64,000 bases of DNA from Rhabdophis nuchalis (GCA_039707465.1 CM077643.1:47834605-47898604); one strand, 5' to 3'; numbered from the stretch's first letter, positions 9,031-21,175 are shown. Numbers and translations are program-made. Notes: generated from the letters alone by a model not told the origin.

Positions 9031-12022
9031 ACACAGTATTGTACTTGCGTTGCTGGGCAGGATTAGAGACACACAGTCCTTTGAACAAGTCATTTCCTGC
9101 TTTCCCCACAGGATTGTTGTAGGAAAAATAGGAGGCAGGACATAAAGCTTTTTTTAAATTAGGCTTTTAAGGGGTTCTGGGGTGGGGGGAGGGTTTATTC
9201 AGTCAGAGGGGGGTCAAGACATAGGGCCGGCCGGCGGAAGAAGGATAAAGGAGGAGTCCATTAGGGAGGGGGGGCTGGGGGTCATCTCTGTTGAGGGCCG
9301 TCCCATTCGATTGGTCTTGGGGAGGGGCAGGAGCGGTGGGAGACAGGATGTCCATCGCGGGTTGGGGACGCGCGGTCGCTGGCTAAAAGCGGTTGCCTGC
9401 CCCAACCCCCTGTGCTCCACTCGTGGGCTAGGTGGTCAGGGACTACAGAGCCGGGGCCCTAGGCTGATGTTCTGTAACGCCAGGTCCGTGGTGAACAAAG
9501 CCCCCCTCATTAATGACCTTGTGTCAGAGGGGGACCCGGACTTGGTGGGAATCACGGAAACCTGGTTGGGCCCCGAGGGGGGCCTACCCCTCGTGGAAAT
9601 GTGCCCACCAGGCTACCGTGCATTTCATCAGCCTAGGGCCCTAGGCAGGGGTGGGGGTGGCGGTTATCGTTAAGGAAATCCTGGAGCCGAGGGAGACCAC
9701 TGTGCCTCAGACGACCGGCCTCAGACGACCTCAGACGACCTCTTCGTGAAGTGGGGCCTAGGGAGGCAGTTGGGCTTTCTGATTGTATACCTGGCTCCCC
9801 GCTATGTAACAGCAGCCCTGCCCGAGCTACTCGAGGTGATCGCCGCGATGGCGGTGGAGACCCCCAGACTGTTAGTCATGGGGGACTTTAACCTGCCATC
9901 GATGGGCGAAACATCCGAGGCAGCTCGGGAGTTCATGGCTTCCATGACGGCCATGGACCTGACCCAAGTAGTTCAGGGTCCCACTCACGAGAGAGGACAC
10001 ACGCTGGATCTGATTTTTGTCTCTGGACAGTGGAGAAGTGATCTTGGAATCGGGGATTTAGTCATCTCACCCTTGTCATGGACAGATCACTCTCTCCTTC
10101 GGATAGACTTTCCAACCGTCACACCCCACCACGGGGAGGCGGAACCGGAGACACCGAGTTGGTTCCGCCCCAGGCGCCTGATGGACCCGGAAAGGTTCCA
10201 GAGGGAGCTTGGGCCAATACCTGTGTCCCTGCCCCGCGACTCGACTGAGGACCTAGTGGCCGCATGGTATAGTGCGGCCACGGGGGCCTTGGACCGAGTC
10301 GCGCCCTTGCGGCCTCTCATGCGGCGTCGAGTCACCCAGGCCCCTTGGTTTACCGAGGAGCTTCGGGAGATGAAACGCCGCAAGAGACGCCTAGAGAGTA
10401 GGTGGAGATCTTCTCGATCCGAAGCTGACCGAACACTAGTGAGAGACCATATTAGGACTTACTTAGTGGCGCTAAGAGTGGCCAAACGCGAGTATTGTGC
10501 CACCCTTATCGCGTCCGCGGAAAACCGCCCTGCCGCCCTGTTTGGAGTGACCCGCTCCCTCCTTCATTTGAGGCCGCGGGAAGCCCCTCTGCAGGGTCGA
10601 GCAGAGGAATTTGGAGTGTTTCTGCAGGACAAAATCACTCAGATTCGGAACGAGTTACCCTCCACTGAAAGTGACCCAGTCGAAGTGTCCGGTGCTGGTC
10701 TTGAGATTACACCTTGGGAGGAGTTTGCCTTTGTCACTACCGAGGATATGGACAGGTTGCGGAGGAACCTTAGAGCCACCACATGTTTATTGGACCCGTG
10801 CCCCTCCTGGCTTGTACTGGCATCCTGGGAGGTGACACGAGGCTGGCTCCAGGGTATTGTGAATTCATCTCTGAGTGAGAGGTTCTTGCCTACCATCTTG
10901 AAAGAGGCGGTGGTGAGGCCCCTCCTCAAGAAGCCATCCCTGGACCCGGCTTTATTAGAGAACTATCGTCCCGTCTCCAACCTTCACTTTTTAGTGAAGG
11001 TTGTTGAGAGTGTGGTGGCTCAACAGTTTCCTCGACACCTGGAGGAAGTTGATTATCTAGACCCGCGCCAGTCCGGCTTCCGGCCCGGTCACAGTACCGA
11101 GACGGCATTGGTTGCGTTGGTGGATGATCTCTGGAGGGCTCGGGATAGAGGTTGCTCCTCTATCCTGGTCCTGTTAGACCTCTCAGCGGCTTTTGATACC
11201 ATCGACCATGGTATCTTATTGCACCGATTGGGGGGGGTTGGGGCTGAGAGGCACCGTTTTACGGTGGTTCTCGTCCTACCTCTCTGGTCGGTCGCAATGG
11301 GTGTTGGCAGGAGGGCAGAGGTCGGCCCCGAGGCCCCTCACATGTGGGGTTCCTCAGGGGTCGGTCCTCTCACCACTTCTGTTCAACACCTACATGAAGC
11401 CGCTGGGCGAGATCATCCGTGGTTTTGGAGTGGAATACCATCTGTACGCTGATGACACCCAGCTGTACATATCCACCCCAAACCACCCCAACGATGCCGT
11501 CGAGGTGCTGTCCCGGTGCCTGGAGGCCGTACGGGTCTGGATGGGTAGTAACAAACTCAAACTCAACCCGTCCAAGACCGAGTGGCTGTGGTTTCTGGCA
11601 CCCCGGTTTAGCCAGATAAGTCCAACACTGGCCATTGGGGCGAACAACTTGCCCCCGTGGAGAGGGCGCGCAACTTGGGCATCCTCTTGGATTCCCGGCT
11701 GTCCATGGAGGACCATGTGGCGGCCGTGGCCAGGGGGGCGTTCTATCAGGTTCGCCTGATACGCCAGTTGCGCCCCTTACTAGACCGGGGGGCCCTTCGC
11801 ACAGTCACTCAAGCGCTTGTGACATCTCGGCTGGATTACTGTAACGCTCTCTACATGGGGCTTCCCTTGAGGTGCACTCGAAAGCTACAGTTAGTGCAGA
11901 ATGCGGCCGCGCGGGTGGTTATGGGTGCCTCAAGGCAAGCCCACGTAACACCTCTCCTGCGCGAGCTGCACTGGCTGCCTGTGGCCTTTCAAGTGCACTT
12001 CAAGGTGTTGACTACCATCTTT

Positions 12023-13339
12023 TTATATTGAAAAAGTTTTATTGGTTTTACATTTTTTAACAGGATAGGGTAATGGTTACAAAGAAATTTTGAGAGCATT
12101 CACGTCGGAGTCGTCGGACCTTCCAAGACCTCAAATTACACATTAAAAAAGTTAACATAGAAAACATTTTCCATACCACTACAAGATGAGAGCAAGTACA
12201 TTTACCTAAATTCTCCCTTCCATGCTGTCAGACATTTACAAAAAGTCCGGATAAGAATATTATGCAAAATTGTTCAAGAAAAATCAAGGCAAAGTTATTT
12301 TTTTGATCTAAGTCTTTTGGCTATTGTGTCTTCTTTCTCTCCTCCCTGGCCCCCCTCGGGCGGGGCCGTGGCCCCCTCCGTCCCCCCTGGATCTTCCCCC
12401 AGGGCAGAGGAATGTTTTTTAAGAAAGGCTTCCGCCTCAGCAACTGTTTTAATCCTCACTCTTCCTCCTTCCCAGAACACCAGCATCCCTTCAGGGGTCA
12501 TCCACTTGAACCAAATCCCGTGATCAAACAAGGTTTTAGACAAGAAGGAAAAATTCCTTCTTGCATCTCTAATTTTTCTAGGGATCTGCTTCAAGATAGT
12601 GACCGTCTCTCGTTGATAAGTTAAGGGTTTCTCTCTCTGTGCTTTCAGGACTTCCTCTCTGGTTGACCTTCTAACAAATTTCACATGTATCTCTCTAGGC
12701 ACTTCATTTATCCTGGCATATGCTGAGTTAATTCTGTAGGCTAGGTCAATGTCCCCCCCGATCTCATCCTTAGGTTTTTGTAAATAGTCTGCTAAAATTA
12801 TGCTCATAAGATCAGGGAGGTATTCACCAGATTCCTCAGAAACATTTTGAAATCTCAAAAAGTATGTCATTCTTTCCATATCCATCCTAGACACATGCCC
12901 ATTTATTTCCACAACCTCCTTGGTAACATTTTTAATTTCCCCCTTGCCCCCCTCCAACCCCCCTTCCAGTTCTTTATTCTTCTGTGTGTTATCCAGCACT
13001 TGTCTTCTTGTATCCAACAGCTCCTTCTTGAAAATAATATTTTCAGCCGTCTGGGCCTTTATTTCTGATATCAAAGTTAGTATAGAAGTTTCAAGAGAAG
13101 CCATCCTTTGTTCCAAATTTACAAGTGCTGCTTCTTGTGCCATGGTTAAAAGTTAGAGTCACTGCCACCAAGATGGCGTTTTCCGGGTGGGGCTGGTGGG
13201 GCAAACCAGGAGCTCAGTTCAGTTCAGGGCTGTGAAGTTGCAAACAATTCAGAAACCAAAAGAGACACAATTTCCCAAATAGTAATAGCGAAGGTATTCC
13301 AGAGAAGAAGTCACAAATCCATCAAAAGAAATTTTTTTT
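12023..13339 (-). mobile_element. ORF1-only L1-type retroelement (HAL1-like), copy 1
   Basis: This 1317-bp insertion interrupts L2 copy B and is bounded by a perfect 15-bp target duplication, TTGACTACCATCTTT (12008-12022 and 13340-13354). On the minus strand it has a 5' region of about 195 bp, one intact ORF1 (12295-13143) and a 272-bp 3' UTR ending AATAAAACTTTTTCAATATAA. There is no ORF2 and no poly(A) tail. A diverged second copy at 21176-23180 has the same layout, so this is a family rather than one deletion product. HAL1 (half-L1) elements of mammals have this ORF1-only form. The link is by architecture, not proven descent. Confidence 0.85.
12295..13143 (-). CDS. L1 ORF1p-like RNA-binding protein, intact
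   Basis: An uninterrupted 282-codon frame from ATG to TAA. Residues about 5-90 are a heptad-rich coiled coil of the sort that trimerises ORF1p. Residues about 91-165 look like the RRM domain (YFLRFQNVSEE at 94, then RINSAYARINEVPREIHVKF at 137-156). Residues about 166-245 fit the C-terminal domain (REKPLTYQRETVTILKQIPR at 170-189, then WFKW and FWEGGRVRIKT). The tail after 245 is Gly/Pro/Glu-rich and ends in basic KRLRSKK. ORF1p binds element RNA and acts as a nucleic-acid chaperone in L1 particles. The frame is shorter than the roughly 340 residues of mammalian ORF1p, mostly at the N-terminus. The family call is firm; present expression is unknown. Confidence 0.88.
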   Translation of the reverse strand: MAQEAALVNLEQRMASLETSILTLISEIKAQTAENIIFKKELLDTRRQVLDNTQKNKELEGGLEGGKGEIKNVTKEVVEINGHVSRMDMERMTYFLRFQNVSEESGEYLPDLMSIILADYLQKPKDEIGGDIDLAYRINSAYARINEVPREIHVKFVRRSTREEVLKAQREKPLTYQRETVTILKQIPRKIRDARRNFSFLSKTLFDHGIWFKWMTPEGMLVFWEGGRVRIKTVAEAEAFLKKHSSALGEDPGGTEGATAPPEGGQGGEKEDTIAKRLRSKK

Positions 13340-13832
13340 TTGACTACCATCTTTAAATCGCTCCATGGCTCGGGGCCTAGCTATATACGAGACCGCCTCC
13401 TGCCCCATACATCCCTTCGTCCGATCCGCTCACACAGAGCGGGCCTTCTCCGGGTGCCGTCGGCTGGGCAATGCCGGCTGGTGACACCTAGGGGAAGAGC
13501 CTTCTCTGTGGCGGGCCCGGCCCTCTGTAACGACCTACCCCCCGATCTTCGCACTACCTCGGACCTCCGCCTCTTCCGCCAACGTCTTAAGACGTACTTA
13601 TTCCAACAAGCCGGCCTAGGATAGCCCCCCGCTTCTGACTTTTTAAATCTAAATTATAATTCGGCAAGGTTTTAACAATGGATTTTAGCACAGGTGTAAT
13701 TAATTTAATATATTTTAATTGATGTATTTTGTATTTTATGGTTTTATATAATGCCTGTGCGCCGCCCTGGGTCCTAACAAGGAGAAGGGCGGGGTATAAA
13801 TTTGATAAAATAAAATAAAATAAAATAAAGCT

Positions 13833-16037
13833 AAGAAAGAAATATTGGGAGTGCGCTCTGTATTATACACTCTTCTGTTCTTTCCCTTCCTTCATAATAT
13901 TTGACCCCGCTCTAACACCAATTCATACTTCTGTTTTAACCACATTCTGGCCCTCTCAAAAGCTTCTCCAGGCTTGTTAGAGCAATATTGCCTCATGGTC
14001 CTTTACAGAAAAGGGAATATTCCTTGCCTTGTAATTACCAAATTTTTTGGAAATTTACTCTTCAACTTCTCTGACCTTATGAAGCCAACAATTAAATCTG
14101 CTTATGCACAATCCTCCACTAAGTTTCCAAAGACAACAATGCTATTTTATTGTATCAGGATTTGCTCAGCCTCTTTCTATCAGCAGCCCTAACTATTGGA
14201 AAACCAGTGCCTGTTTCATAAAGGTTTAAATGATTAACTTGAATTGGAAATATAGCTAAACATGGAAAATATGGACAGGAATATGAAAAATAAATTATTT
14301 TAAATGAACTGAAAAATGAATTGTGGAGTATGAATAGCTAAAATTCTGAACAGGAGTACTTTGCACAGTCACACCTTGTTGCAAATAACAATTACGTTTT
14401 TATATGTTCTTATGCACTGTATAAACCAAAAGTGGCCACAAAGAATTGGGGTTACTTGTGTGTCTCTGAATGAGTTGCAATGAATTGGCAAGAGGTTTTA
14501 TTTACACTTGCTTAATAATATTAATAACATTTTTCCTCACTTTCTTTCTAACAAGATGAAGTAAAGAAAATTGGACAGATGAGTAAGTCACTAGAAATGA
14601 ATTTTTAATCTGAAAAGACTGTGAGATCAATCCTAGGCTGAGAATGCACATCTGGATGTACATTTCACCATTATTTTGGTCGTATCTGGGAATATTTAAC
14701 TGATAACAGCAATAATCTTGACTTGACCTTAAGGTCAAACCCTCTGATGAGCCACCAACCGCTGTTGCCTGTAAAATGAATGCGCATGGGGAGGGAAGTG
14801 TGTGTGGGTAACTAAAATGGATGCGCATGGGGAGGGGAGGTTTTGCTCTTTTGCTGTTCGGAAGAATTTTGGAGCAGCTTCTGGTCTTCCTCTTTCACAA
14901 TTCAGAGGAGCAGTGGTTGGATGAAGAACTTGGTTTCCAGGAAGACCTGTTTGCAACTAACAGCAAAAGCAGACACAGCCAGCAAAAAGGACAACTCCGT
15001 TATAAAAAGCAGCAAATGATTCCTTTTTGTGAGAGAGCACTTTCTCACTCAAGCAGAGTAGGTTTTCAACAACAGGGGAAATCAGCACCCCCAATAGATA
15101 AAAGCAGTAGACAGGCATCCACTTTGCAGCATTTAATGAACCCCCTCCCCCCCCCATAAGAAATCCCTCTGCCCTAGAGCCTAGGAGGCTCCAGGTGGCT
15201 GGGAGATGACCTTTCAGGCTGAGCAACTGATTATCTGACCACTAGACTCTCCTGCCCTTGCCTATAGTTCACCACGAATTGAGCCTTTTTTGAGGACGCA
15301 GGAAAATATAACCATTTATATGTTTTATATGGTCACCTACCTTAGACGAGTGGCTCTTGGCAGCATACAAGGATTAAACACATATACACACCAAATGTCA
15401 TGATATAATGAAGGTTGTTGCCCTGAGCACCAGAAATGGAAATCTCTATCAAAAAAAACAACAACCCAGCACCAGTAATTTGAAATGTTCACATAGGCTT
15501 TTCATTCAGAACCCCAAAATGTATTAAAAGAGAATGCCCCACATTTTTGTTTTGATGGGCCGAATGTTTCCAAGCATTCTTATTTGCTTGGCTGTAGTAG
15601 GAAGCAAGCAAAACATCGACTCAAGTCTAGAATGTGATTTGTTCCTGTCTTGGTCTTCCAGCCTTGGTCCACCTGCTGCTTTTGATCCTACCTGTTCTAG
15701 ATCAAACTCCTTTCTTCCTGCCAAAACCATGGATGACCCAGCCTCCTCTGGCCCAGAGATCCACAGCCTGGAATCTTCCGAGTAGCAACACCTGCAGCAC
15801 CTTGTTACTTTCACCAACATGAAGAAAAAAGTGGGGCCACACCACAAAAATCACTCCTTTGGGCATGCAATAGGGTGAAGAAAAGAGGTGACACCAATGC
15901 CACAACACTACTTTAATCACTCGGACCCCCTGCCCTCTGGACTTCTTGGATTCCCCCCCTTGAAACACTCATGGGATTGGAGCAAAATACAAGGATGGAG
16001 TTATGAGTACAGGGCAGTTTTTAGAAAAACAACTTGG
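13833..16037. other. Intergenic, no gene recognised
   Basis: No host exon is identified. A short direct repeat, AATGCGCATGGGGAGGG versus GATGCGCATGGGGAGGG, occurs near 14779 and 14821. The moderately long frames on both strands near 14500-15970 have no recognisable protein features and overlap each other. Confidence 0.4.
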
Positions 16038-16260
16038 TATCCTGTTTCCCTGAAAATAAGACCTTCTCAGATAATAAGCCCAATTGGGCTTTTGAACGCA
16101 TGCGCTAAAATAAGCCCTCCCCCCAAAATAAGCCCTCCACAAAAATATTGCAATGCTCATCGCCTCCTGCACCTCAAAAATTATAAATAATAATGCCAAG
16201 CACTTATTTCGGGGATCAAAAGAAAATAAGACGCTGTCTTATTTTTGGGGAAACACGCAG
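16038..16260. mobile_element. Tc1/mariner-like MITE, copy 1
   Basis: It starts TATCCTGTTTCCCTGAAAAT and ends ATTTTTGGGGAAACACG, inverted repeats of the type TACCGTGTTTCCCCGAAAAT. The interior is rich in AATAAGCCC repeats. The copy at 29698-29951 has TA at both ends, which suggests a TA-targeting family. No transposase is present. Confidence 0.6.
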
Positions 16261-16915
16261 AGGTGCCCACGCAGAGGTGCCCACGCACTAATTCACATAG
16301 GACAGTTCCTTATTTTTCATTTAATCCAGAAACGACGTCTGCATTTGGACCATTGTTCCAAATCCTGGCTGACTGCAGTTTGCAAATTCTGCAGTCTATA
16401 AGTTGCAAAATCAGATTTCAGACCCAGGAATTGCAGAAACCGATAGGAGTGCCACTTGCGTTAGCTGCATGAAATTGGTCTCCCTCCAGTGATCCACATT
16501 ATGTGCAAAAACAAGAGCATGTCAGATACAAGTGCTTACATTACAAGGCTGCCTTGGACTCTGAAGCCCATCTGAGCCTCCTGGACACATTTCCGTCCTT
16601 GCTAGGTTTTTTTTTTAAATGGTCCCCATTACTCTTCATTGTAAGGCAAGAAGAATGTTACTATCTAACTATGATTTAGAGACTCAATCTCTGCTTTTAT
16701 CTAGATATTTTACTGTTAACATTAAGTAGCTTTTAGGATTCTTTCCATCAACTTTTCCCTTCACCTAAAGGAATCAAATTCTATCCCTGGGTTGCTTATC
16801 CAAAGAGACACAATTTTAATCCACACTTATAGGAACAAAAATCTTTTTGCTCCCCAAGAGCCCACATGATGCAGTGAGAATGACCATGCAGTCTCCAGAG
16901 AAAGGATTGTTAATT
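16261..16915. other. Intergenic, nothing recognised
   Basis: A short tandem duplication (CGCAGAGGTGCCCA twice) lies at about 16256-16285. No gene is seen. Confidence 0.4.
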
Positions 16916-17970
16916 TACAGATAGTCCTTGACTTATGACCACAGCTAAGTCCAAAATTTTTGTTTCTAAGTGAGACATTTGTTAAGTGAATTTTGCCCCA
17001 TTATATAAGGTGACCAGACGTCCCGAATTTGGCAGGACAGACCCGCTTCTCCATAAGATATCCCGCCACCCACCTTTTCTTCAAAATGTCCCACTTCGGG
17101 CGCTCTGTAGGCGCTCAGAGGCAGGCGCCCCCCCCCCCCGCGGGGCACTCTTTAAAGGCAGCGGCGGCGGCTCTCAGCGCGTGAGGGACGGCCTTCGGCC
17201 CAATGGTCAGGCGTATGGCTGCTGGGTCTGGCAGCGGTGCAAGTGGTGTCAGGCGAGCAGCGCAATGGTTCCGAGTGCGGAAGGCAAGAGTGATACGCTG
17301 GGACGCGGTGCTCGCAAGGGCCTGGCCCACTCACCTGAGTGCCCTTCCCTGCACCGGGCAGCCCCTTGCGGGCCCTGCGTCCCAGCATATCACTCTTGCC
17401 TTCCGCGCTCGGAGCCATCGCGCTGCTCGGCCAGCACCTCCTGCGCCGCCGCCAGACCCAGCAGCCACGCACCAGATCCAGCAGCCGCCCTGAAGGCGGT
17501 CCCTCACGCGCTGAGAGCTGCCGGATCGGTCCGCCGCCGTTGCCTTTAAAGTGGCCCCCGTGGCGGCTGTTGGGAGCGCGTCCTTGCCCCGACGCCTTTT
17601 GCGTAGGTGCGCACACGCGCGTGCGCACTCCCCCCCCCCATCGACGGTGTCCCGCTTTGGGATTTTGAAAATCCGGTCACTTTACCATTATACCACCTTT
17701 CTTGCCACAGTTCTTATGGGAATCACTGCAGCTGATAAGTTAGTAACATGGTTGTTAAGTGAATCTGGTTTCTCCATTTGACTTTGCTTGTCAGAAGGTC
17801 ACAAAAGGTAATTACATGACCCCAGGTCACTGAAACCATCATAAATATGAACCTGTTGCCAAGCATCTGAATTTTGATCACGTGACCACGAGGATGCCAC
17901 AACGGTCACTAAGTGTGAAAAATGGTCATAAGTCACTTTTTCCAATGCTTTGGTCACTAAATGAACTGTT
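16916..17970. mobile_element. Tc1/mariner-like non-autonomous element, split by a hAT element
   Basis: The left end reads ACAGATAGTCCTTGACTTA and the body repeats phrases such as AACATGGTTGTTAAGTGAAT and CATAAATATGAACCTGTTGCC. These match the complete copy at 43672-44070. The right inverted repeat is lost. A 679-bp hAT-type element interrupts it at 17006-17684. Confidence 0.65.
17006..17684. mobile_element. GC-rich palindromic hAT-type element, 679 bp
   Basis: The ends TAAGGTGACCAGACG and ATCCGGTCACTTTA are inverted repeats. CCATTATA flanks both sides (16998-17005 and 17685-17692), a perfect 8-bp target duplication. The interior is a long imperfect palindrome: CTCTCAGCGCGTGAGGGACG near 17170 has its reverse complement near 17500, with TTTAAAG blocks outside. 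Frames of up to 187 codons on both strands reflect low stop density in GC-rich DNA, not a gene. Confidence 0.75.
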
Positions 17971-18049
17971 TGAAGGCTAAGGCTAGCTTGCATTATGCTA
18001 GGCTTATGCTAGCTTACATTTTCAAGAGAGAGAAGCTAAACTCCTTGTT

Positions 18050-18102
18050 AGAATAGAATAGAATAGAATAGAAATAATAATAATAACAACAACAACAACA
18101 AC

Positions 18103-18159
<57 letters not shown>

Positions 18160-18160
18160 T
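18050..18160. repeat. (GAATA)n then (AAT)n/(AAC)n microsatellite
   Basis: 18050-18071 is the AATAG-type tail of the host LINE. From about 18073 to 18160 are AAT and AAC units, the reverse complement of the (ATT)n tail of L2 copy C. Confidence 0.95.
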
Positions 18161-20500
18161 TAATTTGTAAACTGCTCTCTCTCCCCGAAGGGACTCGAGG
18201 CGGTGCACAGGGAATTAAAAATATATATATAAAAACCAACAGACATTGTAATACAAATTTAAAATAAATTCAACCTAGACCCTGCGCTAAAATCCCAGAC
18301 TGTCTAAAACTAATACCCCTAAAAATCCCTAATAAAACAGTTTGAATATTCAGCTTGAGGTAGATGGGTCAATTAACCCAGGCCAGCCAGGCAGAAGAAA
18401 TGAGTTTTTAGTTTTTGACAGAAGGAGCGGAGGTCCGTAGTTGTTCTAATTTCGGGGGGGAACGTCGTTCCAGAGGGTCGGGCCTGCCACAGAGAAGGCC
18501 CTTCCCCTGGGCGTCGCCCGCTGGCATAGCCTAGTGGACGGCACCCGGAGAAGTCCCTCTCTGTGGGAGCGAATTGGCCGAAGGGATGTATGGGGCAGGA
18601 TGCGATCCCGCAGATAGCTAGGTCCCGAGCCATGGAGCGCTTTAAAGATGATAATCAACACCTTGAAGCGCACCCGAAAGACAACAGACAGCCAGTGCAG
18701 CTCGCGCAGGAGCGGTGTCACATGGGCTAACCGAGAGGTTCCCATAACTGCCCGCGCGGCCGCATTCTGGACAAGCTGCAATCTTCAGGTGCACCTCAAG
18801 GGGAGCCCCATGTAGAGAGCATTGCAGTAGTCCAGTCGGGATGTCACGAGTGCATGAGTGACTGTGCAAAGGGCATCCCGGTCCAATAGGGGACGCAACT
18901 GGCGAACCAGGCGAACCTGGTAAAATGCCCTCCTGGCTACGGCCGTCACTTGATATTCCATAGACAGCCGTGCATCAAGGAGGACACCCAAGTTGCATGC
19001 CCCATCCACAGGGGTTAGATGTTCGCCCCCTATGGCCAGTGATGGAGTCAGCTGGTTGTACTGGGATGCTGGAAACCACAGCCACTCAGTCTTGGACGGG
19101 TTGAGTCTGAGTCTGTTCCTTCCCATCCAGGCCCGCACGGCTTCCAGACACCGGCACATCACCTCGACAGCATCGTTGGGGTGGTTTGGGGTAGATACAT
19201 ACAGCTGCGTATCGTCAGCGTAGAGATGGTACTCTACCCCAAAACCACGGATGATCTCACCCAGCGGCTTCATATATGTGTTGAACAGGAGTGGCGAGAG
19301 GACCGACCCCTGAGGCACCCCACAAGTGAGGGGTCTCGAGGTCGACCTCTGCCCTCCTGCCAACACAAATTGCGATCGACTGGAGAGGTAGGAGGAGAAC
19401 CACCGCAACACGGTGTCCCTCACCCCCAACCCCTCCAGCCGATGCAATAGGATACCATGGTCGATGGTATCAAAAGCCGTTGAGAGGTCTAATAGGACCA
19501 GGATGGAGGAACAACCCCCATCTCTGGCCCTCCAGAGATCATCCACCAATGCGACCAATGCCGTCTCAGTGCTGTGCCCGGGCCGGAAGTCAGACTGGCG
19601 CGGGTCCAGATAATCAATTTCCTCCAGGTGACCGGGGAACTGTTGTGCCACCACACTCTCTACAACCTTCGCCAAAAAGTGAAGGTTGGAGACCGGACGG
19701 TAATTTACCAACAATGCTGGGTCCAGGGAAGGCTTCTTGAGGAGGGGTCTCACCACCGCCTCTTTCAAGACGGTAGGCAAGAACCCCTCACCCAAGGAAG
19801 CATTCACTACCTCCTGGAGCCAGCCTCGTGTAACCTCCCAGGATGCCAGTACAAGCCAGGAGGGACACGGGTCCAATAAACATGTGGTAGCTCGCAGTCA
19901 CCCACGTAACCTGTCCATATCTTCGGAAGTAACAGAGTCAAACTCCTCCTATAAAACTGTCTCAAGATCTGCCTCGGGGCATCCCACTGGACCACTTTCG
20001 GTGGAGGCCAACTCGCTCCGAATCTTAGCGATTTTATCCTGCAGATATTCCCCAAATTCCTCTGCTCTACGCTGCAAAAGGGCTTCCCGCGTCCTCTGTT
20101 GAAGGAGGGAGCGGGTCACCCTAAACAGGGCGGCAGGGCGGTTATCTGCGGATGTGATGAGAGTGGCACAATGATGACGTTTAGCCACTCTCAACGCCAC
20201 AAGGTAAGTCCTTAAATGGGCTCTCACCTATGTTCGGTCAGATTCAGACCGTGTGGATCTCCATCTCCTCTCTAGGCATCTCTTGTGGCGTTTCATCACC
20301 CTCAGCTCCTCGGTGAACCAAGGACCCTGGGTGGCTCGTCGCCACAGGAGAGGCTGCAAGGGCGCGACCCGATCCAAGGCCCCCGTGGCCGCGGTATTCC
20401 ACGCGGCCACCAGGTCCTCCATCGGGGTGCAGGTCAAGGACAAAGGTAGTGGCCCAAGCTCCGTCTGGAACCTATCCGGGTCCATCAGGTGCCTGGGGCA
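18072..20500 (-). mobile_element. L2 LINE copy C, 5'-truncated, frameshifted
   Basis: On the minus strand it runs from the region following the endonuclease (RHLMDPDRFQTELGPLPLSL near 20490) through the reverse transcriptase ([56 protein letters not shown]) to the C-terminus (VAGPTLWNDVPP). The longest open frame is 363 codons (18785-19876). Frame breaks near 18783, 19880-19950 and 20228 inactivate it. Both ends abut GAATAGAATAGAATAG, so it inserted into an existing (GAATA)n tract. The tail is (ATT)n. Confidence 0.88.
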
Positions 20501-20518
20501 GAATAGAATAGAATAGTT

Positions 20519-21059
20519 CAGTGATGGCGAACCTTTTTCGCCTCGGGTGCCTAAAGCACACACACTCGTGCTATTGTGCACGCTCATGTGGCCACCCCCA
20601 TAATTTAATGCCTCCCATGCTGTGACCCCTGAGAATACATGTGTGACATCCCTTGCTGTCCAGCGCATGTACACACGGCTTTTTTGGAACCTGGGGAGGG
20701 CAAAAATGGGGCCTCCCCCAGAGGCCAGAAACAGACCGTTTTCTGACTTTTGGTGGGCCCGGTAGGTCCATTTTTCGCCCTCCCAAGGCTCCAGAAGCTT
20801 TCTAGGATCCTGGGGAGGGCGAAAAAAGGCCCAACACACAAACCGGAAGTTCAGGAATGGACTCCCAGGTTGCCCATTGGGCCATTTTTCTCCCTCTGGA
20901 GGCTTCAAGGAGGGCAAAAAATGGCTGAAAATCAAGGCTTAAAATCAGCTGACCAGCATGCTCATTTGCGCTGGAGCTGACAGGGCAAGGCCTCACGTGC
21001 CCTCAGAAATGGCTTCGCGTGCCACCTGTGGCACCCGTGCCATAGGTTCGCCATCATGG
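20519..21059. mobile_element. hAT-type element, 541 bp
   Basis: The ends CAGTGATGGCGAACCTTTTT and ATAGGTTCGCCATCATGG are inverted repeats. Flanks GAATAGTT (20511-20518) and GAATTGTT (21060-21067) are an 8-bp duplication with one mismatch. A shorter family member is at 36171-36490. The interior has CATTTTT-CCCTC blocks repeated in both directions. Confidence 0.75.
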
Positions 21060-21175
21060 GAATTGTTTATTGGCCAAGTGTGATTGGACACACAAGGAAT
21101 TTGTCTTTGGTGCATATGCTCTCAGTGTACATAAAGAAAAATAAAATAGAATACATTCGTCAAGATTCATAAGCT

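Larger units (their letters stand above)
9150..13824 (+). mobile_element. L2 LINE copy B, near full length, split by an ORF1-only L1 element
   Basis: The element encodes an AP-type endonuclease and a reverse transcriptase, used for target-primed insertion. Endonuclease motifs: CNARSVVNK near 9474, GITETWLG near 9549, MGDFNLP near 9879 and TDHSLL near 10083. Reverse transcriptase motifs: NYRPVSN near 10960, [13 protein letters not shown] near 11071, [12 protein letters not shown] near 11174, [13 protein letters not shown] near 11346 and YADDTQLY near 11448. The C-terminal [12 protein letters not shown] lies past the insertion at 12023-13339. Frame breaks occur near 9660, 11235 (G run) and 11645, so it is dead. 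The 3' UTR ends in an (AAAAT)n tail. ATAAAGCT at 9142-9149 and 13825-13832 may be the target duplication. No separate ORF1 is recognised. Confidence 0.9.

Noticed and set aside
10087..10929. Minus-strand frames across the L2 at 9.15-13.8 kb
   Set aside because: They are antisense shadows of the L2 coding region. The plus-strand motifs are the recognisable ones.
14500..15970. Cluster of 75-112 codon frames on both strands
   Set aside because: They overlap, lack domains or splice context and resemble chance frames in non-coding DNA.
17150..17668. Long overlapping open frames on both strands
   Set aside because: They lie in the GC-rich palindrome of a hAT element. Frames on opposite strands mirror each other and no protein domain is visible.
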